Source of the DNA: Saprospiraceae bacterium
GTDB taxonomy: Bacteria; Bacteroidota; Bacteroidia; Chitinophagales; Saprospiraceae
Assembly (NCBI GenBank): GCA_016713025.1
Contig: JADJPZ010000002.1
Coordinates: forward strand, 124,001 to 188,000
Direction of reading: 5' to 3'
DNA length: 64,000 bases
Shown: one piece after another, positions 47,063-57,272 of the stretch
Layout of the letters: each line of letters starts with the position of its first letter
Numbering within the stretch: position 1 is the first letter of the stretch
Notes under the pieces: model-generated
Database searches by the model: none
What the model saw: only the letters and a program-made list of their open reading frames with translations
Told to the model about the DNA's origin: nothing
Made by a program: the position numbers and the translations under genes

Positions 47063-48439
47063 TTAGTTTTTTGTATGGGTCACACTGAGTTTTATAGGAT
47101 ACAACCCATGTTTTCCACCATAGAGGATTGCTCTCTGAGCAACTTCTGATTCTGTCAATATACCCAGATAAAGATCAGGACTGTGATTCTTATCTTTCAA
47201 TACACTTTTTACATGATTGGTGATATTCATTGTATATTTATGAACTGTAGTACGATTATCCAGGCTTCCGCCAAATACCGGTTCAAAATTAGTATTGGAG
47301 TTGACCAATTGAGCTATGTCAGGAACTAAAGCCAATCTTCCATCACTAAGTTTGTATGCTGCAGTTATCTGAGCAGGCGGACGGTTATATACTTCTTTGC
47401 CTGTTGGTTCTGCGATGTAAACGGTGAGTTCCGCTTTGTTGATCTGTTTATCAGAAAGTTTGTTTAAGTCTTTTATCCTGACCACTGTTTTGGCTCCAGC
47501 CATCGGTTGCAGATAAGTAAGTCCATTGGCCAATGATGTATCTCTCAAAACATTGGCAAGCTGACTTCCCGATGTGTTATGGACAAACTTGTTGATTGTG
47601 GCAAAATTGATAAAATATTCGTATGTCTTTCTTAAAGTGGTGTCTCCGGAAGCGACACTATAGTACATTGTGAGTTTATTCAGGGAACCCTGGGCATTCA
47701 ACCCATTATTAGAAAGATTAAAACCATACAAAAGGGAGTTATTATCAGTAGTAGTTGAAGTTATTTTGAAACCTTTCATAAAATTAACAAAGGCTGTATC
47801 GTTTTTTCCCGCTTCTTCATTAGTTATAAGTCCCATTCCGAATCCATCATTGAGTCTGATCCTGAGATGCGGAGCTTGTTTTATGGGATTCTTGGTAATA
47901 TGGTCCGTGATAGACACAGAGTCCTTTATATTGATACCCTTGGATTGCGAGGCTATGGATCGGGAAGAAGCTGTGAAGTTTACATCAGAATAAAAAGTAT
48001 CTCTTTCAGAATAACTATTTTCTAATTGAAAAACTTCTATTTGCTGATTGCCTGTCGTATTGCCATAAATAGCCGTAGAGTCATATTGTAATGTAAGTAC
48101 CAGAGAGTCAAATTTCAGCCTGCTTTCGGTATGATAATTTGGCTTTACAGCCCCCATCTGAAATTTCAAAAAAAGCTCAGCACTCGTTTTTCCAAACAGT
48201 GGATCATTCATTTGCCCCAGATAATACAGACGGGAATCTACATTGGGTCTGTGAGTCACTACTCTTTCCCCTGGTATGGTAGTAGTGGTGATGTCAAATG
48301 AATCTATGACTCCAATATTGATTTTTTGATCATCCAGTAAGTCATTTCCAACAGTAAGAGGATCCTGACATCCCGAATGTAAAATAAACAATACAGCTAT
48401 CAATATCCAAATCTGCTGAAAATAAAATTTTTGAAGCAT
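47063..48439 (-). CDS. DUF4270 lipoprotein
   Basis: A 458-residue exported lipoprotein (lipobox HSGC, then QDPLTVGNDLLDD). The pattern VGNDLL...TTTTIPGERVVTHRPNV...YYLGQMNDPLFGKT is typical of DUF4270, a Bacteroidota outer-membrane lipoprotein family of unknown role. It sits between the starch-synthase-like gene and glmS, five and eight bases away, a conserved arrangement in this phylum. Confidence 0.88.
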   Translation of the reverse strand: MLQKFYFQQIWILIAVLFILHSGCQDPLTVGNDLLDDQKINIGVIDSFDITTTTIPGERVVTHRPNVDSRLYYLGQMNDPLFGKTSAELFLKFQMGAVKPNYHTESRLKFDSLVLTLQYDSTAIYGNTTGNQQIEVFQLENSYSERDTFYSDVNFTASSRSIASQSKGINIKDSVSITDHITKNPIKQAPHLRIRLNDGFGMGLITNEEAGKNDTAFVNFMKGFKITSTTTDNNSLLYGFNLSNNGLNAQGSLNKLTMYYSVASGDTTLRKTYEYFINFATINKFVHNTSGSQLANVLRDTSLANGLTYLQPMAGAKTVVRIKDLNKLSDKQINKAELTVYIAEPTGKEVYNRPPAQITAAYKLSDGRLALVPDIAQLVNSNTNFEPVFGGSLDNRTTVHKYTMNITNHVKSVLKDKNHSPDLYLGILTESEVAQRAILYGGKHGLYPIKLSVTHTKN

Positions 48440-48447
48440 GCTCCCGA

Positions 48448-49266
48448 CTATTTTTCTTGGTCTTCCAAAAGTGTGTTATAAAAATTTACTGACAACTGCG
48501 CTGTTTCGTCAATTTCCGAAGAACTGGTCTGAAAAGGCAGATCGTTTTCCTGTCCATATTGTATAACGAGGTCATTGGCTGATTCGCTTCCTGCGATGAT
48601 GGCATCTGCATTTTTTATTGCACCAAGATTTAAATTTATCATATCTCCTTCTCTGAAATCGATAAGATCTTCTGTTTCAAGATCATTGATTGCGGCCAAA
48701 TTCAGAAATTTAAGATCAAAGCTGGGACTTAAATCTTGGTCATACATGGTATATATAACTTTCGCATTGCTAAAGACAGGGTCATTGCGATATGCTTTTT
48801 TCATGTAAAGAGGTATAAGGCTTGTTATCTGACCATGCAAATGTACAATATCAGGTGACCATCCGAATTTTTTAACAGTTTCCATTACACCTTTGCAAAA
48901 AAATACAAATCTCTCCTGATTATCTGTATACGTTGCCTTATCGTCATCTTCAAATACTGACTTTCTTTTAAAAAACTCTTCATTGTCCAAAAAATATACC
49001 TGAAGTCTGGCACCTGGTAGAGAAGCTACTTTGATGATCAGCGGGTAATCTTCGTCATCTACGATGATGTTCATCCCTGACAATCTAACCACTTCGTGCA
49101 ATCTGTGCCTTCTTTCGTTGATGATTCCAAATTTTGGCATCAATATCCTGAATTCATAATCATTGGCTGCATAATGAGGAATTCTCCTCGCTATATCAGA
49201 AATAATCGAAATTTCAGTGTAAGGGTTGAGTTCCTGAGTTACGAACAATACCTTTTTCCTGCTCAT
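48448..49266 (-). CDS. Starch-synthase catalytic-domain-like protein (GT5 N-terminal half)
   Basis: A 272-residue protein matching only the N-terminal domain of glycogen/starch synthase (VLFVTQELNPYTEISIISDI, VYFLDNEEFFKRKSVF, WSPDIVHLHG, ADAIIAGSESANDLVI). The C-terminal nucleotide-sugar domain is absent, as is usual for this short Bacteroidota form, so classic glycogen synthesis is doubtful. The start is the ATG at 49266, 40 bases after a TATCTTTG element. Confidence 0.85.
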   Translation of the reverse strand: MSRKKVLFVTQELNPYTEISIISDIARRIPHYAANDYEFRILMPKFGIINERRHRLHEVVRLSGMNIIVDDEDYPLIIKVASLPGARLQVYFLDNEEFFKRKSVFEDDDKATYTDNQERFVFFCKGVMETVKKFGWSPDIVHLHGQITSLIPLYMKKAYRNDPVFSNAKVIYTMYDQDLSPSFDLKFLNLAAINDLETEDLIDFREGDMINLNLGAIKNADAIIAGSESANDLVIQYGQENDLPFQTSSSEIDETAQLSVNFYNTLLEDQEK

Positions 49267-49306
49267 AAGGAAGTTTGTTGTCTAAAGAAGTTTTATAAAA
49301 AGTGTG

Positions 49307-49314
49307 CAAAGATA
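49307..49314 (-). promoter_or_regulatory. -7 element of the starch-synthase/DUF4270/glmS/DUF4290 operon
   Basis: TATCTTTG on the minus strand is a perfect TAnnTTTG match in front of the first gene of the operon. No -33 TTTG at 19-21 bases spacing. Confidence 0.5.
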
Positions 49315-49474
49315 ATACAAATTTTAGGATAAATTCACTAAAATGAAGTTAAAAAATTAAAATATACTGAAAATCAACAAAATACAGCGGCCGAAGTTGG
49401 TTAAAAACGCTTAGAATTACGATTTATCAATGAAATTTTGTGTGTTTCTAAAACACATAAGTCAAATTTGATGC

Positions 49475-50722
49475 CTAAATTCCGACTTTTTTATAGTAAA
49501 TCAACTCATTACAGTTTTCCACTCTGAATATCTTTTTTGCGGTATTTCGGATATCGCCAGCTGTAATTTTTTGATATCTTTCAGCTTCTTCATTGATAAA
49601 ACCGGCATCTCCCAAAGTCTCAAAATATGCAAGACTTATCGCTTTGTTGAGCACACTGATCTCAGAGAAAATAAGGCTGCTTTCAAGGCTGTTTTTGAGT
49701 TTAGTGAGTTCTCTTTCTGTTAGATTTTCTTCCATGAGCAATCCCAGTTCTCTATCTATGGCTTCAGAAGCTTGTTCTATACTCACACCAGGCATTGTTT
49801 TTCCTTCTATAATGAACAACCCCGGATCAGATGAACCTGATATAAATGCATCGATGGTGCTGAAAAGTTGCTGCTCTTTGTATAGTTTTTGATAAAATCT
49901 GGATGAGCGACCATTGGCCAATACATCAGATATAAGGTCACAGATAAAATATTCATCTGTAAGCCTGCCATCCATGTGATAGGCTCTGTAAATAGCGTCA
50001 TGAGGTATCGTATCCTGATGGATGATTTTTTTCCTTGATGATATTTGTTCGGGTTCTTGTGGAAGTAGTTTTTTTTGATTTTTACCAGGAGGGATGCTTC
50101 CAAACCATTTGTGTGCCAGAAAAAACCCTTCCGCTGATGTAATATTTCCGGCTATCACTAAGACAGCATTATCAGGTCTGTAAAAGTGGTAAAAAAAGGA
50201 TTTGACATCTTCGATGGTTGCATTGGCTATATGATTCATTCCTTTACCTATAGTGGGCCATTGATATGGGTGCTTGGTATACGACAACGCACTCAGATGG
50301 TGCCACATATCTCCATATGGTTCGTTCAGACAAGTTTCTTTAAATTCCTCAATAACCACTTTTTTCTGAGTATTCAGCGATTTTTTACTGAAACGGAGTT
50401 GGAGCATCCGGTCCGATTCAAGCCAAAGTGCGGTTTCAATATTTTGAGCAGGAACCAATTCATAAAAATTGGTGATATCACTATTGGTAAAAGCATTATT
50501 CTCCCCTCCTGCTTCCTGTATGGGTGTATCAAAATCAGGAATATTGGTGGACCCTCCAAACATTAGGTGCTCGAACAAATGTGCAAATCCTGTTTTTTCA
50601 ACGTCTTCATCCTTTGATCCTACATTGTAGGCTACATTTACAGCTACCATAGGTGTAGATGGGTCTTCGTGAATGATCACTTTCAAACCATTTTCCAATA
50701 CCCTTTTTTCATACCCGATCAT
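49475..50722 (-). CDS. M16-family zinc protease
   Basis: A 415-residue peptidase with the inverted zinc motif HLFEH in FAHLFEHLMFGGSTN and the downstream glutamate region (ESDRMLQLRFSKKSLNTQKKVVIEEFKET). The C-terminal domain (FYQKLYKEQQLFSTIDAFIS) is the second M16 fold. No export signal is seen. It overlaps the end of rsmI by 14 bases and is translated from the same operon. Confidence 0.9.
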   Translation of the reverse strand: MIGYEKRVLENGLKVIIHEDPSTPMVAVNVAYNVGSKDEDVEKTGFAHLFEHLMFGGSTNIPDFDTPIQEAGGENNAFTNSDITNFYELVPAQNIETALWLESDRMLQLRFSKKSLNTQKKVVIEEFKETCLNEPYGDMWHHLSALSYTKHPYQWPTIGKGMNHIANATIEDVKSFFYHFYRPDNAVLVIAGNITSAEGFFLAHKWFGSIPPGKNQKKLLPQEPEQISSRKKIIHQDTIPHDAIYRAYHMDGRLTDEYFICDLISDVLANGRSSRFYQKLYKEQQLFSTIDAFISGSSDPGLFIIEGKTMPGVSIEQASEAIDRELGLLMEENLTERELTKLKNSLESSLIFSEISVLNKAISLAYFETLGDAGFINEEAERYQKITAGDIRNTAKKIFRVENCNELIYYKKVGI

Positions 50723-51413
50723 CTTCCTGCTTTTTATTTGCTTTTGTATTTTTTTGTCCTTCTACTACTATCACGATTTCACCTTTTGGCGGGTGATTTT
50801 TATAATACAAGATGGAATTTACGACGGTCAAGGTATTAAATTCTTCAAATTTTTTGCTAATCTCTCGTGCTACACATACCATTCTGTCTTCCCCAAGATA
50901 TTCCCTGATTTCTTCAAGACACTTCATCAGCCGATGCGGAGACTCGTAGAGAATGATAGTGACATCAAGGGTTGCTAAGTATTTCAGTCTGGTCTGTCTT
51001 CCTTTTTTATGGGGCAAAAATCCTTCAAAATAAAACTTATCAGTCGTCATTCCTGAGGAAACCAATGCAGGCACAAATGCTGTGGCACCCGGCAGACAAC
51101 TTACTTTTATTCCCTCAATGACACATGCGCGCACCAGCAGAAATCCCGGGTCCGATATACCTGGCGTTCCTGCATCGGAAATGAGGGCAATATTTTTCCC
51201 TTGCCGGAGATGATCTATGATATTGGTCAGAGCACGATGCTCATTGAATGCATGAAAGGCCCAAAGTGGTCTGTCTATCATAAAATGTTTGAGCAGGACT
51301 CCACTGGTTCTGGTGTCTTCCGATAGTATCACATCACAGCTTTTCAGGACGGTGATGGCCCTGAAAGTCATATCCTCAAGATTGCCCACAGGGGTAGGTA
51401 CTATATACAGCAT
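50709..51413 (-). CDS. rsmI: 16S rRNA 2'-O-methyltransferase RsmI
   Basis: A 234-residue SAM-dependent enzyme that methylates the ribose of C1402 in 16S rRNA. Motifs: LYIVPTPVGNLEDMTFRA, SEDTRTSGVLLKHF, LISDAGTPGISDPGFLLV, CLPGATAFVPALVSSG, ILYESPHRLMKCL. Complete. It is the first gene of the pair with the M16 protease. Confidence 0.95.
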   Translation of the reverse strand: MLYIVPTPVGNLEDMTFRAITVLKSCDVILSEDTRTSGVLLKHFMIDRPLWAFHAFNEHRALTNIIDHLRQGKNIALISDAGTPGISDPGFLLVRACVIEGIKVSCLPGATAFVPALVSSGMTTDKFYFEGFLPHKKGRQTRLKYLATLDVTIILYESPHRLMKCLEEIREYLGEDRMVCVAREISKKFEEFNTLTVVNSILYYKNHPPKGEIVIVVEGQKNTKANKKQEDDRV

Positions 51414-51623
51414 GTCATTAAGTAAGAACTTTTACAATCTATCATCTCCATTTTGGGGGTTTATCGATGCACAAAAGTAATGATTACCTTTTTAGTAAGG
51501 ATAAAAACATTAAAATTCCGTTAAAATCATACTTTTGTTGTCAAAATGATATCTGATTGCGGTCTTATAAACAACTGTTATAAGTTTTTGATCGTTATTA
51601 TGATGTTTAGAAGGGTAATCCAA

Positions 51624-53777
51624 ATGGAGCAATATATACCAAAGCTGAATGCTTACCGAATATTATTAACTACTATCACACTGATATGTGGATTTACTAT
51701 CTATGGTCAGGTACTGAATGACAATTGTCAATTTGCTACACCGATACCTTCTACTGACAATTATTGCTCTGCAGATGGTCAGTTTAGTAATGTAGGAGCC
51801 AAAACAGATCCGGTTTTTCCAAATACATGTGTACAGCTTTTATGGCAAAATGGAGTATGGTTTAGTTTTGTTCCAAAAAAACCTGCGGCCTTAATAAGAG
51901 TTTTTGGATTGGGTCAGGGAGGTACTATCAGAAACCCAAAAATCGTAGTGTTTCAAAGATGCGGGGTATATCTGCAATGTTCTCCGGGTAAAACAATAGG
52001 CAATGATGAATTACTCATCGATAATCTCAATATCGGACAGACATATTATTTTATGATCGAATCACCCGTTGGTGGTGAAGGTACATTTAAGTTGTGTATA
52101 AATGATTTCACTCCTGTACCATCACCAGAAGCGGATTGTAGTCAAGCAGTAGTACTTTGTGACAAATCTTCATTTTCAGTGCAAAGTCTTACAGGAATTG
52201 GAAATGACAGAAATGAAATTGAAGCCGGCAACTGTATGGAAGCTGAATTTCAATCGGCCTGGTACAAGTGGACTTGTGATGTAGCCGGTCCCCTGACTTT
52301 TACACTTACTCCAAACAATCATCGGGATAGAAACACGATTTCTGATGATCTTGACTTTGCTTTGTATGAATTGCCCAATGGCATCAATGATTGCAGAACA
52401 AAACGATTGGTAAGATGTATGGCATCCGGAGCTAATGGTACCGGAGGTGCGACAGATCCCTTATCAACATGGATCAACTGCAATGGCCCAACTGGCCTTA
52501 TGATTGGTGATAATGATATTTCAGAAGCTCCCGGTTGCCAACCAGGAAACAATAACTTTGTGTCTGCACTGAATATGGAAGTGGGTAAGTCTTATGTATT
52601 GGTAATAAACAATTACAGCAGATCAGGCTTAGGTTTCGGCATCCAATTTGGAGGAACAGGAACATTTCTCGGCCCTAAGCCGGATTTTGACATCAATGCC
52701 AATCTTGCATTTGAATGTGACAAATCTATCGTATTTACTGATAAGTCGACCTCATCTACAGATCCTATAACCACATACACATGGAATATGGGTGACAGAG
52801 CCGTACCTGACAGACAATCAGGTAAAGGCCCTCATAACACCACTTACCAATCTTTTGGAGATAAGATAGCAGCTTTGACAGTTGAAACATCGCGAGGTTG
52901 TGTAGTCACCAAAATTAAAGAATTTTTTGTTCAGCCGTGCTGTAGAGATACAAGTACCTTGAGTCTCAATGCTACAAAAGTGGATTTAAAGTGCTATGAT
53001 ATTCCCGAGGGTTCGATATTGGCTCAGCCCACAGGAGGTGCACCTGATTACAGATTCAGACTCAACAATGGCGCATTTACCATCAACCCTATGTTTTCAA
53101 GGTTAGATACTGGTATATATAGTTTGATAGTCCAGGACTCCAAAGGCTGTGCTGACACATTAATACGATCGATTACAGAGCCACCTGAGATATTTATTGA
53201 TGCAGGTGATGACCAGGCTATTGAATTTGGAGATTCTACCAGACTCAATGGATCATATGTATCTTTCAATGGCGTGGACACACTTTTATGGACACCTGCA
53301 GCTGATTTTTGGATCAATGGCATTACTAATCCTGAAGTATTTCCTAAGGATGACACCCCATATCTTTTTACACTAACGGACAAAAACGGATGTAAAAAAC
53401 AAGATACTGTTCTCATTCGTGTCAATAAAAGTTATATGATTCATGCTCCCAATATCTTTTCACCCAATGGATCGGGAACTAATGAGTTTTTCAATATATG
53501 GACAACTCGTGCTGTGAAGTATGTTGAACTGCTGGAAGTATATGATCGATGGGGCAATCTGGTCTTTCAGGGGAAAGATATCAAGGCACCAATCCCGGGT
53601 ATGCTGATAACAAATGACACTAAAAGCGGTTGGGATGGTACTGTAATGCGTAGAGATAGTAACGAGACTAATCCTGGCCAGGATGCTGTGACAGGAGTAT
53701 ATGCCTGGAGAGCGCGTGTAAGGTTTATAGATGACGAAGTGAAAAATTTTGCTGGTGACTTAACTCTAGTCAGATAA
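51624..53777 (+). CDS. Secreted protein with gliding-motility-associated C-terminal domain
   Basis: About 717 residues. A signal peptide (NAYRILLTTITLICGFTIYG) is followed by two pre-peptidase-like beta domains rich in Cys, a PKD-like segment (FECDKSIVFTDKSTSSTDPI), a SprB-like segment (STLSLNATKVDLKCYDIPEG) and the sorting domain (HAPNIFSPNGSGTNEFFNIW, YDRWGNLVFQ, FAGDLTLVR). It is probably exported by type IX secretion. The ATG at 51624 follows an AGAAGGG site, and a TACTTTTG element at 51530-51537 makes the earlier ATG at 51546 unlikely. It overlaps lptC by one base. Confidence 0.87.
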   Translation: MEQYIPKLNAYRILLTTITLICGFTIYGQVLNDNCQFATPIPSTDNYCSADGQFSNVGAKTDPVFPNTCVQLLWQNGVWFSFVPKKPAALIRVFGLGQGGTIRNPKIVVFQRCGVYLQCSPGKTIGNDELLIDNLNIGQTYYFMIESPVGGEGTFKLCINDFTPVPSPEADCSQAVVLCDKSSFSVQSLTGIGNDRNEIEAGNCMEAEFQSAWYKWTCDVAGPLTFTLTPNNHRDRNTISDDLDFALYELPNGINDCRTKRLVRCMASGANGTGGATDPLSTWINCNGPTGLMIGDNDISEAPGCQPGNNNFVSALNMEVGKSYVLVINNYSRSGLGFGIQFGGTGTFLGPKPDFDINANLAFECDKSIVFTDKSTSSTDPITTYTWNMGDRAVPDRQSGKGPHNTTYQSFGDKIAALTVETSRGCVVTKIKEFFVQPCCRDTSTLSLNATKVDLKCYDIPEGSILAQPTGGAPDYRFRLNNGAFTINPMFSRLDTGIYSLIVQDSKGCADTLIRSITEPPEIFIDAGDDQAIEFGDSTRLNGSYVSFNGVDTLLWTPAADFWINGITNPEVFPKDDTPYLFTLTDKNGCKKQDTVLIRVNKSYMIHAPNIFSPNGSGTNEFFNIWTTRAVKYVELLEVYDRWGNLVFQGKDIKAPIPGMLITNDTKSGWDGTVMRRDSNETNPGQDAVTGVYAWRARVRFIDDEVKNFAGDLTLVR

Positions 53778-54354
53778 TGAAGTATGTTGTAAAAACTGCC
53801 TTTTTACTTAGTTTGACCATGCTTTCATTGTATTCCTGTAGCAACAAGCCCGAAGAAATTGACGAACTCCTTGCCGCAGATATTCGTTCCGGAATCGAAA
53901 GAGGTAAAAATATTCGAATCATATACAGTGACTCTGCCGTGGTCAAAGCCATCATCCATGCCCCTGTGATGGAAAGATACAACGAGCCCGGCAACTCTAA
54001 AGATGTATTTCCTAAAGGTATTTTACTTGAGTTTCTTGAAAAAAATAAGGTGGTCAAGAGCTGGATAAAAGCAGAATCAGCTGTGAGAGATGATAAAATC
54101 AAAAAAATCATAGCCAAAGGTAATGTCACATGTTATGACAATGAAAATAAAAAATTGAAACATCAGAATTAATATTTGATGAGATAGAACGCATAGTATA
54201 CACAGAAAAACTAGTACGTATCACCAATCCAATAAAGGGAGATACTACCTATGGCTTTGGGTTTAAAGCAAATCAGGATTTCACGCGTTTTGAAATCAAG
54301 AAAAAAGTGCAGGGAAAAATTAATGTCTCAGAAATAGTTCCCGTACTGGACTGA
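53777..54354 (+). CDS. lptC: LPS export protein LptC, one-base frameshift
   Basis: A lipoprotein signal (VVKTAFLLSLTMLSLYSC) leads into a beta-jellyroll with RIIYSDSAVVKAIIHAPVME, KSWIKAESAVRDDKIKKI and AKGNVTCYDNEN. The frame stops at 54172. A missing base in the A6 run 54149-54154 restores KIETSELIFDEIERIVYTEK and the end YGFGFKANQDFTRFEI...INVSEIVPVL. It belongs to the periplasmic bridge of the LPS exporter. It overlaps the secreted-protein gene (TAATGA) and precedes the CNNM/CBS gene, as often seen in Bacteroidota. Confidence 0.82.
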
Positions 54355-54426
54355 CGATAAAAAATAAACGGCAATTTCTCCATAATAAACCCCAACATAA
54401 CTAACTTTGCAGCGAAATAAACAGTT

Positions 54427-55701
54427 ATGTTCATTACTATTGTTCTTGTTTTGATCACCATTATTCTGTCTGCTTTCTTTTCAGGATCAGAGATCGCCTA
54501 CCTGTCTGCTAATAAACTCGGGATAGAAGTACTAAAAAACAAAGGGTCAAAACGTGGTCAGATGCTGACCAATCTATACAAAGATCCCAAATCATTTTTA
54601 AGCACTATGCTGGTCGGAAACAATATAGTCTTAGTGCTATATACGATGCTGCTCAGTTCTATTATTTCTCCTTTGATTGCGATGATCATACCGGGTAGTG
54701 TATTTGCAGTTACATTTGTCACTACGATCATTCTCACTATCATCATATTGATATTAGGTGAGTTTATTCCTAAAACTATATTCAGACTGTATGCCAATGA
54801 ACTGATTTACAGACTTGCGCCTCTGCTGAAATTTTTCAGTTGGATCTTATTGATACCCAGTTGGATACTTACTAAAATATCCAATCTGATCATACGGATC
54901 GTTTTTGGTAAAGTTCAGACTGACGATGATAATAATATCACCAAGCTGGATCTGGAACACTATATCAATACCAATGTAAATGAAGAAAAAGAAATTGATA
55001 AAGAGATATTGACCAATGCACTTAACCTGAATCAACTCAAGGTCAGAGACTGTATGGTACCTCGAAATGAAATTGTCTATGTAGATAAAAATGACGACCT
55101 CAATACGGTTAAGGAAGTCTTTATCAGCTCAAAACACTCGCGTCTTATTGTAGCTGACGGAGATGTCGAAAATATCATTGGGTATTTCCATCATCAGCAA
55201 CTCTTTAAAAATATCTCATCACTCAAAAGAAATATCATGGACTTAGACTTTGTCCCTGATGTGATGAATGTGCAGGACCTGATGTATAAATTTATTAAAG
55301 ATGGTTCAAACGTTGCCTGTGTTGTCGACGAATTTGGGGGCACTGCCGGTATCATCACCCTGGAAGACATCCTTGAAGAAATCTTTGGAGAAATAGCCGA
55401 CGAGCACGATGAGGAAGATTTTACGGAAAAAATGATATCCGAAAATGAGTATATATTTTCAGGTCGTCTTGAGTTATCTTATCTCAACAGTAAATATGAA
55501 AATCTTGACTTTCCTGAAGAAGAGTATGTAACACTATCAGGATACATCGTTATGACACATGGAAGTATTCCTGAAGTGGGTGAAAGTATAGAGCTGGAAA
55601 ATTTCTGCTTTGAGATCATCTCCCGTACAGAAACCAAAATTGATGAAGTGAGAGTAGTCAAAACCGGTACAAAACATGAAATCAATGCATCCAATGGATA
55701 G
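54427..55701 (+). CDS. CNNM/CBS/CorC (hemolysin-family) transporter-associated protein
   Basis: A 424-residue membrane protein. The N-terminal DUF21/CNNM domain (about 1-180, with FSGSEIAYLSANKLGIEVLK) is followed by two CBS domains (MVPRNEIVYVDKNDDLNTV; MDLDFVPDVMNVQDLMY, VDEFGGTAGIITLEDILEEI) and a CorC/HlyC C-terminal domain. Related proteins handle Mg2+ or Co2+, and the gliding-associated GldE has the same layout. It is probably co-transcribed with lptC. Confidence 0.9.
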   Translation: MFITIVLVLITIILSAFFSGSEIAYLSANKLGIEVLKNKGSKRGQMLTNLYKDPKSFLSTMLVGNNIVLVLYTMLLSSIISPLIAMIIPGSVFAVTFVTTIILTIIILILGEFIPKTIFRLYANELIYRLAPLLKFFSWILLIPSWILTKISNLIIRIVFGKVQTDDDNNITKLDLEHYINTNVNEEKEIDKEILTNALNLNQLKVRDCMVPRNEIVYVDKNDDLNTVKEVFISSKHSRLIVADGDVENIIGYFHHQQLFKNISSLKRNIMDLDFVPDVMNVQDLMYKFIKDGSNVACVVDEFGGTAGIITLEDILEEIFGEIADEHDEEDFTEKMISENEYIFSGRLELSYLNSKYENLDFPEEEYVTLSGYIVMTHGSIPEVGESIELENFCFEIISRTETKIDEVRVVKTGTKHEINASNG

Positions 55702-55739
55702 TACATTGAAATAGTGACGGTCGAGACCATCCGAAAAAG

Positions 55740-56069
55740 CTATCCAATTCTCAATCCATTTTCCACAACTTTGTCTGCACTCAACAGTGTCACTTCCTTG
55801 TCAGGCCCTACAGCGCCAAGCACCAGACATTCTGACATAAAATCGGCAATCTGTTTGGGTGGGAAATTGGTAACAGCGATGATCTGTTTGCCAGGCAACT
55901 CTTCTTTGCGGTACAGTTTTGTGATTTGTGCCGAACTTTTTTTAATACCCAGTGGTCCAAAATCTATAGTGAGTTTATATGCCGGACTTTTAGCTTTAGG
56001 AAAATCTTCCGCAGTCAGGATAGTACCGACATGCATTTCTACTTTTTCAAATTCTGACCAGGTAAGCAT
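55740..56069 (-). CDS. csaA: CsaA-type tRNA-binding-domain protein (rebuilt 5' end)
   Basis: A 109-residue protein that is a single OB-fold tRNA-binding domain (VEMHVGTILTAEDFPKAKSP, IDFGPLGIKKSSAQITKLY, VTNFPPKQIADFMSECLVLG). CsaA-like proteins are proposed export chaperones. Its first 22 codons are an exact copy of the orphan csaA start at 58574-58663. The first codons have changed from MQYKLTW to MLTW because the island between them supplies a new ATG. The gene therefore survived the insertion. Confidence 0.88.
   Translation of the reverse strand: MLTWSEFEKVEMHVGTILTAEDFPKAKSPAYKLTIDFGPLGIKKSSAQITKLYRKEELPGKQIIAVTNFPPKQIADFMSECLVLGAVGPDKEVTLLSADKVVENGLRIG
56001..56066. repeat. 66-bp perfect direct repeat, island left end
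   Basis: Identical to 58586-58651 and corresponding to codons 4-25 of csaA. The two copies enclose 2,519 bp with three genes. They look like attachment sites or a long target duplication at the integration point. Confidence 0.93.
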
Positions 56070-56159
56070 ATGGTATATTTTATTGTGGGTTTTTGCCCCT
56101 AAAGCGAAAAGATAATAAGGTAACCCCAAAACCTTCTTCTTTTCTTCTGAATTAATCGG

Positions 56160-57269
56160 CTATTCATGAACTAAATCAGCAAGTTTAGAAGCTTCTCCAT
56201 ATAATACAACTTCAAATTTTACTCCAACATCAGCATCAATATCTCTTCTTAATTGAATTTGACCAAAATCAAATTTTTTTTCAAAAATATTATAATTAAA
56301 TTCTTTTATAATTCTATTAACAGTTGTATCTTTTTTCTTAGACTTTTTTAAAGTTAAATCTGTAGATGTTATGTAACTTTCATTAGAACGTTCCAATAAT
56401 CTAGCCTTATCATCTGCAGATGGCAATTTCTTTTTACCAAATCCGTAAGGAGTTAAAATAGCAACGTGATCATCGCAAATTATAGTCTCCCAAACATTAT
56501 CATGATGGCCGTTTACAGAACCATGATGTGGGATTTTAAAGATTTCAACGCTTTTGTCTTTTGGTGATAAAATCGAATTACAAACTTGATGCCATCCTGT
56601 CTTAAAATCTGATGTTACTTCAAGGTCACCACCAAGTAAAATTTTTGTGGTACCAACTTCAACTAAAATCACTATAGAAGAATGATTTTGATTATTTTTC
56701 TTAAAAGTTAAGTTTAAATTATAGGCTTCATTTATTATTCCTGTCATTTCTTGTTGAAACAACTCAATTGCTCTATCTGATGGAGATAAAGCCGTTACTT
56801 TTATTGTAGTATTATTAACAACAGAACTGTATAAAACTCTATCTTGTACAGCCTTTTTTAGAGTATTTTTACGAGAATAAGATGTTGAAATTATTTTACC
56901 AAATTCCTTTAAACCTGAATTTTGTGATTGTTTATACTCATCTAAAGTGATCAATTTTGCCAAATAAGGTTTAGAAAGTGCTTCTGATATTACAAAATCT
57001 GAACCTGATTTAGTATAAATATCATGTATACCTTTTATATGGTCATCATGCCAATGTGTTGCGATTATAAGCTTAATATTACTGGGATTTTCTCCAATAC
57101 TTTCAAAATACTCCAATACAACTGGAATATTTGAATATGGGTTTAATATTGAGTCAACAACAATCCAAGTATTGAATCCTAAATGAATTAAAACTGTTTC
57201 TCCATATGCATTTCCACCACCAAAAAGATTAATCTCAATTTGATTTGGTAACGGGGCATTATAATTCAT
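56160..57269 (-). CDS. MBL-fold metallo-hydrolase (island gene 3)
   Basis: A 369-residue metallo-beta-lactamase-fold protein of the ComEC-C/phosphohydrolase type. The HxHxDH site is THWHDDHIKG (H72, H74, D76, H77), followed by NHSSIVILVEVG (195-206), LLGGDLE (D215) and KIPHHGSVNGHHDNVW (H248/H249). No signal peptide or membrane segment. The last about 100 residues are unusual and Lys-rich. It begins three bases after the middle island gene. Similar MBL proteins occur in several defence and competence contexts; the substrate is unknown. Confidence 0.85.
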   Translation of the reverse strand: MNYNAPLPNQIEINLFGGGNAYGETVLIHLGFNTWIVVDSILNPYSNIPVVLEYFESIGENPSNIKLIIATHWHDDHIKGIHDIYTKSGSDFVISEALSKPYLAKLITLDEYKQSQNSGLKEFGKIISTSYSRKNTLKKAVQDRVLYSSVVNNTTIKVTALSPSDRAIELFQQEMTGIINEAYNLNLTFKKNNQNHSSIVILVEVGTTKILLGGDLEVTSDFKTGWHQVCNSILSPKDKSVEIFKIPHHGSVNGHHDNVWETIICDDHVAILTPYGFGKKKLPSADDKARLLERSNESYITSTDLTLKKSKKKDTTVNRIIKEFNYNIFEKKFDFGQIQLRRDIDADVGVKFEVVLYGEASKLADLVHE

Positions 57270-57272
57270 AAT

